Notes under the pieces: generated by a model | What the model saw: only the letters and a program-made list of their open reading frames with translations | What the model was told of the DNA's origin: nothing | The model's database searches: none | Shown: one piece after another, positions 12,201-21,690 of the stretch | Numbering within the stretch: the stretch's first letter is position 1 | Layout of the letters: every line of letters begins with the position of its first letter | Made by a program: the position numbers and the translations under genes | Assembly (NCBI GenBank): GCA_002205965.3 | Contig: NADL03000096.1 | Coordinates: forward strand, 62,001-126,000 | Source: Kappaphycus alvarezii | Taxonomy: Eukaryota; Rhodophyta; Florideophyceae; Gigartinales; Solieriaceae | Direction: 5' to 3' | Length of the DNA stretch: 64,000 nucleotides

Positions 12201-15200
12201 ATCGCTTTCCCTAACGGTGATGCTGCTAAAACAAGCGAAAATTTTCTAACCTACCCATTTATATCGTTTAATACTTCATGTCTTGGGCACCGTTCGTTGA
12301 CAAATTAATCACCGTTTCTTTTCCTATTCTGCCCATTGGATCCAAAATAGCTTTCTCGTCATGCCACCCTATTGACATTTTTTATAAAACTCTGTTATTA
12401 TGGAGAATTTTCACCTAATTCCTTGATCGTCCTGGAAATTTTCTGGCAATGATAATCAGAACTGTCTTAATTTTTTGTCTTTCATGTATTCCTTTATGCT
12501 TATATAGCTGTATAATATCGGAATGATTCCAAATAGTTTTCTCCAGAGTAATAAGGAATTCTTTAAAGTCATCTAAAGTCTATTGAATCACTTTCCTCAT
12601 ATATGCAATAATACTACAAACTATTCTCAAAAAAACAAAAAATCGATCTTTTGTCGTTCCCATGTCCTCCTGTAAACATTTATTTAGTCTAGAGAAACAA
12701 ACTTTTTCAGAATTCCCACTCTTCCCAGCACAAAAGTAACTTTACTTGACACCCTAATCTTCTATTTCCCTTCTATTTCCCAGAAATAGATGGTCGAACC
12801 GTTCCTGAAAATTCCGTTCGCTGCTCCGCCTACCTTGCTGCGTCAGTTGCGAAATTATTACCTTTAATGAGCCTGCTTGTAAAAAAAGGTTTGGCAATAG
12901 AACCAGCATTTCCGTCTATAAAGATATTATTAGTAATCGCATGGGGATTTCAATGGAGGAAAATTGGAAAATACAAGACTGTCTCAAAACTATCACGCCA
13001 AATATTTTCAATTTCAAGTTGACCTTACCTCCAACAGATATTTTGACTTAAGTACCTGTGTAATTGTTAAAAACGTAAAAATAAGGATTTGTATGCTCCT
13101 AAATATTCTACGTCTTAATCAAATGGGAATTCAGATAGTTATACCATGCATAAATCAAATTCAACTGTAATTATGCACGAATTATTTTTGATCAATCAGA
13201 AGCTGATTACACCCATTTATGAAAAACTATCCGAGACATGGTGACAAGTGATTGCCTGCTCGAATAATAATCTGAAATTCTGCGGTTCACTTCCTTTTAA
13301 TCATTTTTTGAATTCCTAGTGGGCATATCTTCACTTAATCACCTAAAGTTCATGCGTGAACTTATAAATTGGCGATTTTATGCCGTTTTAATGCAGCTCA
13401 GCTCTTCTCAATTGGTACTAAAATTTTTATTTAATCTCATACTAGTAGCAAGCATTACATTTTTAGGCCGCCGTGGCATCCGTAATTAATCTACATCGAA
13501 TTAAAATGCAGCCCCAATCTTTTGAAATATCATGCCATTCAGAAGTTTTGAGCTGACATCGCTAAAATTTGATCCGGAAACACCTTTAAACAGGAGTAAG
13601 GGACCATGGATGATACTAAATGGTCTCTAGAGAATAGGTGGGTCGGAGGCAACTTATGTACCCCGTGATTCATATGTCGAATCATCTCCTCAGCTCTGCG
13701 TGGATGAAAGTGCCGGCAGACTGTTAGTTCTTGGGATTGATTGGATAACGAAAATACTCCGTCATGAGGTTACATATGTAGAAAAGATCTAAAATTGCTA
13801 CCAACTGAAGAATTTAGCATGTGTTCAGTCAGAAATAATATTGAGAATGGAGCAAGTGATGAGATTAACAGGTAGAGCCTTCGGCGTAACTTACAGAATA
13901 ATTTTGTCACACTTTTGCTCTTACACCTATACTTTTTTGACGGTGTCTGAGGAAATTCGCATCGTATTCTGAGAGTAATTTTTGCGTTGTTTTCAAACTC
14001 ATAACCCTTGAATATATACGGAACAGTATAGATTGACAAGGTGGAATATGAGGCTAGAGAATTTACGATAAAACACAAATCACAAACGAAGCTAACGGAG
14101 CGCGGAGATCATATCTCGATTGGTTCGCATATTCTTGACTCCAATAAAATTTAAATGGTTTTTTTTAAACGGATAAATAACAAATATACATATCAAAGCA
14201 ATTTTCATATAGTAAACAATCGAAGAGCCAAAACTTGCACTGAAAGTTTGATAAAGGCCTGTAAAGGTGAAAGGAAAATGGAATTGGAGATTTGACCTTC
14301 ATATTTTGTGGAGAGATACAGCTAAAATTTTCTCAAATCTACCCTCACAAGAAATATATATCAATTCTTTGGCATTAAGAAGAAATTAGATCTGAAAGAT
14401 TGGTTTCTCAAGATAATTTTCAATCTCCTAGTCATCGATGTTGTGGTTTTATGGTTAGTTACTAAGCTCTCTTTTGAACCAAAACTCCACTTATCATAAT
14501 CCAATATTTATGGCACTATTTCAGAGAAAAGAATTAATAACGAGTTTGATTCCGTATGTAGAAAGCTCCTGACTGCACTGTTAATGAGGATGATTAAAAC
14601 ATCTTGGACTCCATTACTTTGGTTGTGGATAATCTTTATGTTACCAACAAAGAGAAAATGGGGTAACATTTAATATGATAACGCATTTTAACAGGGTCGC
14701 TGTGGGTTTTTTAGTTCAGTAACTCAAATATTATTCTCTCTACTTGCCGAAACAGAGACCTTTTCGGTACTTGTACATGTCACATGAGGGCCAAAAAGTT
14801 TTATTCAATATACTATGAGCGCGACTAACACCATATAGAATTAACTGTTATTCCGAGATGATATATATATATTAGAGTTACTTTCTATAAAACAGAAAAT
14901 GGTCATATGGGTTCAAGTCTCTCAGCTCGCTACCGTTATTGCTCACTTCGTTTGACTTGAGAAGCTGGTCACTCTCTGTTTTTAGTTAACTGCCCCTTAA
15001 TTACATTTAATTTATTCTGTCTCGTGTTCATGTGGATGTATAATGGCGCACAGAGACAGCAGCTTTTTCAAAACTAATGCAGTTCTCGTTGGATTTTTAT
15101 GACCTCTAAAAGAGGCTGGGAAAGAGCCGAGCCCTCTATCTCCGGGTCAGCAGCTTACGATTCGCATCATAGGATATCGTCAGTGGTATTCCGAAAGAAT

Positions 15201-16020
15201 TAAATTTTAGTAACTAAATTTGGAAACTACTATATCTTCAGAGCTGACAGCCGAAACAAGGGTGCCGATAGAAATCTATTGTATTTACAAACTCACAGTT
15301 CTACATTTTTGCAAAACTTCTTTGGGGCTATAAATATTTATAGCCACCAAAGTGCAATACTGCCTTTTTTTCATTCTCATATGATAGCTTTTTCCTCATA
15401 CGAGAACGGGTCAAGCCAGATAGAAACTAGCAATGAACTTTATGTCTCCTCAAAGATTTTTCATTTTCTGGAAGCGTAAATTTTGTTTTGGAATTCATAG
15501 TCGGAAAAGGGTCTTAGAGTTATCTCAGAGAAAGTTGAGGGTTTTAACACATGTACAAAGCTTTAACATGTGACTGATATTACACGTGTAATTGGTAAAT
15601 TTCAACTTTGCAGCTATTAAATACCTAATTCTTTTCAGAAACTGCGGCTCCTTTTCACGAATCTGAAGAATAAATATATCTGTGTTAGTGTTATGAGAAG
15701 TGTGGTTACGTATTCCAGAAACTGAAAGTAGCTATCACCCAACCCCCTTTCTCGTTACCCCGTATATTAGCAATAGTTTCAAAGGTGAAATGGATGCCTT
15801 GAAGGATAAGATTGAGAAATTTAAACGCAATTGGACTTCATTGTAAACGATTATGTGATTGAATTCCTCTCCAGAAATTTGTGTCCCTCAGAGTGAGATC
15901 ATTCCGTAAAGTTTATCCAGGTTTTCAGTTTGATATCATTTCTTCAGAGGTTCATATGTTGTTTAGGAGGTTCTTAATTTTAGATTAAGACTGAAAATCA
16001 GGGCTCAAATCATCTTCTTA
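9231..16020. other. AT-rich desert
   Basis: About 6.8 kb of AT-rich DNA with dense stops in all frames. The longest frames (for example 13770-14078 minus, 102 codons) show no motif, low-complexity composition and no neighbours in frame. No tRNA, rRNA, tandem array or transposon motif was recognised. It resembles the deserts at 47-55 kb and 59-63 kb and may be old, mutated repeat DNA. Confidence 0.5.
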
Positions 16021-16822
16021 TCAAATCGATGAATCATTAACAGGACTGCCAACATTCAACGAGTCCAAACCAGGCCGAAGAGTCATTAACTCGCTTACAG
16101 CCCTCTCGTTCTGTAAATAACATTTTTGGGCAGCTTTCTTTTTGTATTCCTTTTTCGTTTCTATATCTTCCCTCGCCGCTTTTACAGTTATCACTAGTGC
16201 ATCCATCTCGCAAACCTCCTCCACTAACCTCGGAAGCATCTGATTCCTTCTGTCCGTCTTTTCAAAAGTTGCTTGAATCCTCTTGTAACTGTCTTGCACA
16301 CTGTTTACAGATAGGCTCACTCTGATCTTCGGGTTGGCATTGACGCGGTTTACAACCACCTCGAACTTTTTGGACACTTTTCCATGCGATGCAACGTTGA
16401 CCGTAGCAATGGGGACCACCCTTACGATGATCAAGCCCTCCTGGGCATTGAACCGCGAATGGAGAGCCTGCTTTTCCTTCTCCGATCTGAAAGTCGGTGA
16501 GGAAATGCCGTATGATTTGTTGCCCTCCTCAGCCGGCTCCACATCATAAGTAGCGGCCGACCTGGCTGTATAGGATTGATTGTAGTTGGGTTGAGCTGCT
16601 CTCGCGTAGCAATTATATAACGCGACGAACGCGGGGGTCCTGTAATCTGTTTTGTAAATATTGGTAGTAGATAGGGTGTAAGGGGGTGATGTGTGGGGCG
16701 AGATGTGTGGGAGAAGGTTTGGTACGTTGGCACATGAGCGGTTGAGAGACCGAAGATGAAACTTCCTGCTGCATTTTCCAGCGAAAACATTTTCACATGA
16801 CTCTTCAGTAACTAGCGTCTAT
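16021..16822 (-). CDS. Myb/SANT-like DNA-binding domain protein (start unresolved)
   Basis: The minus strand is open for about 265 codons, from just below a TAG near 16823 to the stop at 16021, but contains no ATG in the first half. The reading from a GTG at 16542 is the part most like a protein. It holds FNAQEGLIIVRVV, KKFEVVVNRVNA, VNSVQDSYKRIQATFEK and LVEEVCEMDALVITVKAARED, followed by a lysine-rich helix. That order (acidic helix, W/F-E-x-V helix, R/Q-D-R-Y/F-K-x-L helix, E-x-D-x-L segment) fits the Myb/SANT-like (trihelix-type) domain often found beside transposases. The tryptophan usual in the second helix is phenylalanine here. Upstream residues are Ser/Pro/Tyr-rich and look disordered. 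An upstream exon carrying the ATG is one explanation; a decayed start is the other. Confidence 0.5.
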
Positions 16823-17214
16823 CCGAATATTGTCCTCACATGAAGACAATGCTCAGAGCCAATTTTTAAAGTAAGAATGTTTTTCGACTATTTTTTTGTG
16901 CTCACCTATGGTGTAAAGAGCAGTGAATCTCGATCAAAATAACCTTTTCGGTAATTTTAACGCTGTTCCGAGTACGCTCCACTTTTGACGTCTCGAAATC
17001 CCTATTTTTTAGTGCTAATTTGCCATATTTTACCCTTTTAGTACCTGAAGGTGGTTGCTTAAGCCCCATTGTTGTAGAGTTTTAGGCTAAGGAGCCAGAC
17101 TTTAATTCTATAGCTCTAGAGTATCTTTTCTAGTAAATAGAGTTTTTTAAATAGCAATCTTGCTAGAGCCCTCTAGACACGTTCTTGAGACAGCAAAAAT
17201 CAACAATTTCAGGA
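16823..17214. other. no gene seen
   Basis: AT-rich interval, both strands closed by stops, no motif recognised. Confidence 0.4.
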
Positions 17215-17642
17215 TTACAAGCCATCGTATTTTGGTGGATGCTCCCAATTGCCGCATGGCCGGCAATACATGGCACTTGTTTCTACGATTCTATAGCGCT
17301 GTTTTCCAGCCTTTTTTGGACGGCAAAGATCCGCCTTCACTGATATCCAGGTATATGAGATCGTTTTTGCCATAGATGGCAAGTTGGTAGCTGCGGTGAC
17401 GGCCGCTCACATGCTCATGCAAGAGAAGACTTTTGCCTATGTTGCTCTTGTCACGTATGAGGAGCATGCAAGTCGCGTTGAAGCGGCAAGTGAGCGAGTG
17501 ATCCCTCCTGGATGAGGCAATGCACGCCTCGGAATTAAGGGGATGTATGAGCGATCGCCGGGCAAAGGAGGTGCAATTGTCAGATCTCTTGTCGAGTACC
17601 ACGATCCGAGAATGTTTTTAACCATGACGGGGGATCCTTATG
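17215..17642 (+). pseudogene. unidentified coding relic, possibly a transposase or helicase fragment
   Basis: Two + frames carry protein-like sequence. The first (about 17230-17345) reads ILVDAPNCRMAGNTWHLFLR. After a frame change near 17340 the second reads FTDIQVYEIVFAIDGKLVAA, then AAHMLMQEKTFAYVALVTYE, a TGA near 17512, and finally GGAIVRSLVEYHDPRMFLTM before TAG near 17660. The first part resembles the D-x-T/x-F box and following strand of MULE-type transposases. The last part resembles the PD-x-F-x-T-x-T box of Helitron-like domains. The two readings conflict, so I make no family call. What is clear is a decayed coding unit with one frameshift and one stop in otherwise AT-rich DNA. Confidence 0.4.
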
Positions 17643-18026
17643 ATGAATTTATGGAGTTTTCCTAGCTGTCGAAGCCTGCCGATAAACCCTAGAATGGAAT
17701 TTGATACCGACCTAAATGCTTTCCGACAAAGCCGCAAACGAGCGATATCCAGTGATCAGAGCGTGCGCATTTTAGATCTCAAACAGAAAAAATGTTTTCA
17801 TTACAAGATTTCAGTCTTTAATTAAATTAGCCGTGCTGACAGTCTTGCTCGAAATGGCATTTTCAGCCTCAAGATTTTAAATGAAAAACCTCTAATTTTT
17901 ATGTGCCCAAAACAAATTTTCTTATTACGAATAATTGCATGGAAAAAGAGATTTTTCCTCATACCTGTATGAGGACATAATGTGACGGTGCTGCTGTACT
18001 TTATGACAGATAGACATGGTGATTAC
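17643..18026. other. no gene seen
   Basis: AT-rich interval between the relic and the second LINE A tail. A 61-codon open frame (17640-17825) has no recognisable content. Confidence 0.4.
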
Positions 18027-18465
18027 CTTATCACTTGAATTTGTATTTGCAACACAGAGAAGTTGCTACAAAATTAATTTTGAACAGGGTGAATAAATTC
18101 TGCTTACGATATATTGCAGACGCCGCACATTTGGACCAAATAGCGTAGCTGAGTTTCTGATACAGACGAGTCTTCACTCCCCCCGTAGAACAGCCGCTGT
18201 GAGTCATAGAGAAGTACGCGACGGCTGCCGCGTACTTCTTTATGACCTTCGATGCTATCTCGGAAAGTGATCCTATCGAGTCAAAAGCCAGCGGCACAAA
18301 ATCCCATCCTAACCCTGATCGTCCGGGTAGGACTTCGCCAGGAATGGCAGCCACTTTCGTGGCTAGGTCGCTCTTCTTCCGCTTCTCTGCTGCCTTTGCA
18401 ACGGCTCGCGCTTGTCGTGCTCCCATTGACATAGGGCACTCCTGGAATGGCGAAGACATGGCTCG
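18027..18465 (-). mobile_element. LINE A, second copy (5'-truncated tail)
   Basis: A short copy of the LINE at 4423-6100, truncated at its 5' side near 18465. Homology starts at SSPFQECPMSMGARQARAVA and continues through LATKVAAIPGEVLPGRSGLG, FVPLAFDSIGSLSE, RLYQKLSYAIW and the 3' UTR, ending near the same TTATCACT terminus. The frame is open over the domain, with a few residues more (YFSMTH) than copy 1 after the AAAVA helix. Such 5' truncation is the signature of target-primed reverse transcription. No target duplication was identified by eye. Confidence 0.85.
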
Positions 18466-18639
18466 TTTCAGCAGAGACATGGGAAATATGTACACACTAG
18501 TGCTATTTCAGCTTTTTTGTCAAAGGTCAATTCCAGATTTACAGTGTGCAAAGAATTATAGACTGTAATTTTTCTTTGCAGAATTTGTCTCATTTAATTC
18601 AGAAAAGCATTAGCGTGAACTATTTAATAAAGAATCTTG
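18466..18639. other. spacer before the left inverted arm
   Basis: AT-rich spacer; nothing recognised. Confidence 0.3.
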
Positions 18640-19093
18640 ATATTTGAAATTGCTTGGAAGTGTCCTTTTTTTTGTCCTGAGGCCAAGCGTAACCTTCTCC
18701 CCCCTTTTTTTCTTTTTCTCCCCAATCACGGCACACACGGCACAGTACTTATAACAGTACTGTGCTGTGCGACTACAGCACTTTTCACCCAGCCGCACCT
18801 CCCCGGGAGGTGTCGGGAGCTCACCCGGGAGATACTGTACTCCTTACCAATCAAGGCGTACAGTACATCGCTCTACGGAAAGGCAGTAGCCCTTCCTTCG
18901 AGCGCGATCGCTTGTTCACGATTATCAGCTCGCTAATACGAAAAAGAACTTCTGTCGCGATCAACAGACGACAACTCAACCGCTCCTGGCTCGGATAGAT
19001 TTTTCACCCTTTGAGGGCCGCTAGGCCCTTCCTTCCCTGCTTGGTAAAGTCTTCTTCTTCTTCTACAGTATCTCCTAACTCGTGACTTTTGTG
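18640..19093 (+). repeat. left inverted arm with TACTGTAC palindromes
   Basis: Bases 18640-18865 and 19065-19093 match the reverse complement of 24805-25050 along their length. Shared landmarks in order: AATTGCTT, GTCCTGAGGCC, a T/C tract, GCACAGTAC...GTACTGTGC, CTTTTCACCC, GCCGCACCTCCC, GGGAGCT, GGAGATACTGTAC, ACAGTATCTCCTAACTCG and TGACTTTTGTG. The arm is therefore one copy of a ~230-bp repeat present twice in opposite orientation. It contains several odd palindromes built from the ACTGT/ACAGT pentamer. Confidence 0.8.
18860..19070. mobile_element. 199-bp insertion in the left arm
   Basis: Relative to the right arm, the left arm has extra DNA at 18866-19064. ACAGTA occurs immediately before it (18860-18865) and at its far end (19065-19070), consistent with a 6-bp target duplication. 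However, ACAGTA is also the local repeat motif, so coincidence is possible. The insert has no coding motif and ends in a CTT/TTC run. No terminal inverted repeat was seen. Confidence 0.5.
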
Positions 19094-19542
19094 GTGCATT
19101 GCACAGTACTATACTGTACTGTACAATACACAACTCCACACGCCCTCGCACCCAAAGTGCACCCCGGCTCCACACTTAAAGACCCACTTGAACCGGTCAC
19201 CAACACCCTCGGACCCCCCTCGAAACGACACACTTCCCCGTTCTCGGCCCAAGCTCCCCTCCTTCTCAACCCCTGCCCTCATCACCCTGCAACCCCAATT
19301 CACGCCAGCTCCCAACTCTTGCCCCGGCCCCTCCCTTCCGCGGACCCTTTGGCGTTGCCTTGAACGTCGCGGAATCAACATCTGAGCGCGCTGAGGTGTA
19401 GCCGAACCACCATTGTGCTCGTTGGAGTGCCCTAGCCAATCTTGGCGGCGCCTCCGTCTCCCGAAAGCGGAGTTGGAGCGTGGGTATTGTGCAAATAATC
19501 GATCGACAACTCATTCCGCTTCCCGCTCTCCTGTGTATCTTA
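19094..19542 (+). promoter_or_regulatory. GC-rich leader of the histone H3 relic
   Basis: A C-rich + strand (many CCCC and CCTCCC runs) begins with a TACTGTACTGTAC cluster at 19110-19125 and runs into the ATG of the H3 relic. Frames here are open only because of the skewed composition. It could be the old promoter and 5' UTR of the histone gene. No TATA box or histone-type element was recognised. Confidence 0.35.
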
Positions 19543-19971
19543 ATGGCGTGCACCAAACAAAAAGCTTCGCTCAGCACCGGTGGGTGAGCTCCTCGCGCTG
19601 CCATCGCGACCAAGGCCGCCCGTGCTCCCCGTACTAATGCGGGGGCCTTTTCTCGTTCTGAGGTCTTGCGGCTTCGTGGTCGTCGGGACATTGTGAAGAT
19701 CATCTACTGAAGCCGAAATCCTCTCCTCTTTGCTGTTTACACCGAAGGGGCCCCAAACCCAGTCGCCATGACTGAGGATGAGCACAAGGCCCTATTCAGG
19801 GCTCACTTGACCGCCTTCGCGCGACATTGGAAAGGCCGGGAACTTACTCGAAATGAGGCCTACTGCCTTGGCCTCACAGAATCTCTGGAGGACGTGCATT
19901 CTTGCACCTCAGTCCCTGACTCAGCGCGGTGCATCAGGGACATACATTGGGACGCTCGCACCAGAATTTAA
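19543..19971 (+). pseudogene. histone H3 relic
   Basis: One frame from ATG 19543 to TAA 19969-19971 is about the length of histone H3 (142 codons against 136). It starts MACTKQKASLSTGG, then a TGA at 19585-19587 in place of lysine 14, then APRAAIATKAARAPR. This matches the H3 tail (M-A-R-T-K-Q-T-A-R-K-S-T-G-G-K-A-P-R-x3-A-T-K-A-A-R) with exact spacing up to residue 26. The middle is poorly conserved and has a second stop (19708-19710). Near the end NEAYCLGL and CIRDIHWDARTRI align with the H3 EAYLVGL and KDIQLARRIR segments. Lysine 4 is kept; positions 6, 8, 9 and 14 are changed. Stops and core divergence say it cannot make a histone. It abuts the broken 3' end of the retroelement on the opposite strand. 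The N-terminal match is strong, the core match weak. Confidence 0.75.
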
Positions 19972-21315
19972 CTGGCCACTGATGCTGAGACTGAAATGGG
20001 GCCCCCGGTTCTCCTGTATACCATGGCGATTGAAGTATTTTCTGGACAAGAAGGTGCCGCTGTTTCCGATACCCGCCTCATCCTTGAGCGACCGGATCGT
20101 CATCAAGCCATCCTTAGCATACATGACTGGTGTCAGAAATTCCCAGGTCGGAAGCTCGATCTTTCCTTCACCCGCTTGTCTGTCATTAATTTTCGTGATT
20201 TTGTAAGGTCCTGTCCACTTAGGTTTGGACTTCTCACGATAGACTAGAACTTTACTTCCAACATTAAGTTCATGTTGAGCAGTGTTTGGAAGCTGCAAGT
20301 TCAGAGCGGTTCTGAGTCTTATTTCTGAGGTGATAGTTTCCATCTCAGCTCTTACCATTTGGAGCGCTCTCATTCGTTCCATTTGATTTGGAAGTTCGCT
20401 ATTCATGGCCGTAAACCTCGGCAAAACTCCAAAGACGAGTAACGATGGAACCAGTCCTTCTGGGTTCATAGTATCGTTCATAGCCTTAACGGCGAGACGT
20501 AGAGCGAGTTCTATTTCAACGTCAGGCTCTGAATGGCGAATCTTGTGGTAAATACGGCGTAACGGATAATGGTACCGTTCACCGGAACCAATAGAATTAT
20601 GACTTTCAACTCCAGATAGGCTGATTTTGATTCCATTCGATTTTACCAAATCTTTCCACGCTTTGGAAACGAATTGACCACCTTGGTCCACTTTCAATCT
20701 CTCAGGAAATCCAGTGTATATTGTAGCCCAGCACTCGAGAAAAGAGTTCCAAATAGATTCCGTACTTCGACTGTGTAGGAATACAGCATTTCCAAAATGA
20801 GTTTGCCTATCCACGATATGAAGTACAGGATTTTTGTCAAGAAACATAATATCAAGAGCTAACTCTTGGTTGAATATGATTCCATTGGGCGTGCTAACCT
20901 GAAATGATCTGGGTTTCGGTTCAAAATGCTGACATGTGCGGCATTGTTTGGATATTTCTGTAATCAAGTCTCGTGTCTCGGGCGTTGCTTCCTCTGGTCT
21001 AGCTCTGCTAATCAGATTGTACATCTTCGAGGCAGACGGATGAAAAAAATGTAAATGAAGGCGCTTTAACTGATATTTTGTGAAAATTATTTCAGAAAAA
21101 TCCCACACGACGTAAAGATGACCGTGTTTGCGTATGATAGGTATAGTCCATCCATGTCTTTTGGAGACAAGTAGGTTGTCAACGTTGTCGGCAACAAGTC
21201 CAAATTTGTCTAAAGCTTCTAATCCAATCAAAAATGGAATATTGGCATCAACTACATCGACATGTAGCGGGATAAAAGCGCCATCAGGCGTTGGAATACG
21301 AATTGAATCTGCGCA
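19921..21315 (-). CDS. retroelement integrase
   Basis: Integrase inserts the element cDNA into host DNA. The frame picks up from the protease as RIPTPDGAFIPLHVDVVDA and FLIGLEALDKFGLVADNVDN, a block found at the protease end of this family. The zinc-binding part follows (LHLHFFHPSASKMYNLISRA, then CRTCQ). In the core, LALDIMFLD gives the first aspartate and LKVDQGGQFVSKAW the second. ESHNSIGSGERYHYPLRRI holds the candidate glutamate. The tail has VLVYREKSKPKWTGPYKI, a GPY-like box. About 436 residues remain open from 21231 to 19921. The last 15-20 codons (below about 19975) run antisense through the H3 relic and are probably not native. No RT follows, so the element cannot be autonomous. Confidence 0.85.
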   Translation of the reverse strand, partial: CADSIRIPTPDGAFIPLHVDVVDANIPFLIGLEALDKFGLVADNVDNLLVSKRHGWTIPIIRKHGHLYVVWDFSEIIFTKYQLKRLHLHFFHPSASKMYNLISRARPEEATPETRDLITEISKQCRTCQHFEPKPRSFQVSTPNGIIFNQELALDIMFLDKNPVLHIVDRQTHFGNAVFLHSRSTESIWNSFLECWATIYTGFPERLKVDQGGQFVSKAWKDLVKSNGIKISLSGVESHNSIGSGERYHYPLRRIYHKIRHSEPDVEIELALRLAVKAMNDTMNPEGLVPSLLVFGVLPRFTAMNSELPNQMERMRALQMVRAEMETITSEIRLRTALNLQLPNTAQHELNVGSKVLVYREKSKPKWTGPYKITKINDRQAGEGKIELPTWEFLTPVMYAKDGLMTIRSLKDEAGIGNSGTFLSRKYFNRHGIQENRGPHFSLSISGQLNSGASVPMYVPDAPR

Positions 21316-21690
21316 ATGCTTGGAAAGATTCCATCACCAAATTTGTAAGCAGTTGTCACGTGCTTACGTTTTATCTTAATCCCAGCTAGGTTACAATATG
21401 CCTTTGCTTGTGATTTTCCGATCACAGATTTTTGGGCACCAGTGTCGAGACACATTCCGTGGAATTTCTCAGAGTTGGAGTGTCTTGGTAATTTACTGCC
21501 TTTGGTAGTTAAAATTTCATGGATCTTTACGTGTTCATTCGCCATCTTTCTTTGTTTCCGTGGAAAAGATACGTGTCTCACGTTATAGATGGGAGGCTTG
21601 TCACGTTCTCTTACAGTTTCCCCGTGGTTAGGAGCACTTCGGCTTGTTTGAGTACCCCTAATTAAATCCTCGTCATCCAAAACGGTTGAT
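21252..21690 (-). CDS. retroelement aspartic protease
   Basis: The frame overlaps the gag end by about 28 bases and lies at -1 relative to it, the usual arrangement for frameshifted gag-pol expression. However, I see no canonical slippery heptamer in the overlap (the sequence is CCGTTTTGGA). It encodes a basic linker, then GMCLDTGAQKSVIGKSQA, with the D-T-G-A active site of retroviral-type proteases. The frame is lost near 21310: the reading that continues the protease into integrase (CADSIRIPTPDG) is in a third frame, so one further shift is required. A single mutation there is the simplest explanation. The apparent start is not ATG, consistent with expression as a fusion. Confidence 0.75.

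Noticed and set aside
14895-14935. GGGTTCAAGTCTCTC resembles a tRNA B box
   Set aside because: No A box, acceptor stem pairing or anticodon arm could be arranged around it.
18242-18568. Plus-strand ORF over the second LINE A copy
   Set aside because: Antisense shadow of the LINE C-terminal domain; a similar shadow appears over the first copy.
19109-19540. Divergent histone H4 partner of the H3 relic on the minus strand
   Set aside because: No frame shows any H4 motif; the open frames are compositional.
21662-21690. Canonical -1 slippery heptamer at the gag/protease overlap
   Set aside because: The overlap contains CCGTTTTGGA but no X-XXY-YYZ in the gag frame; the -1 relation alone is reported.
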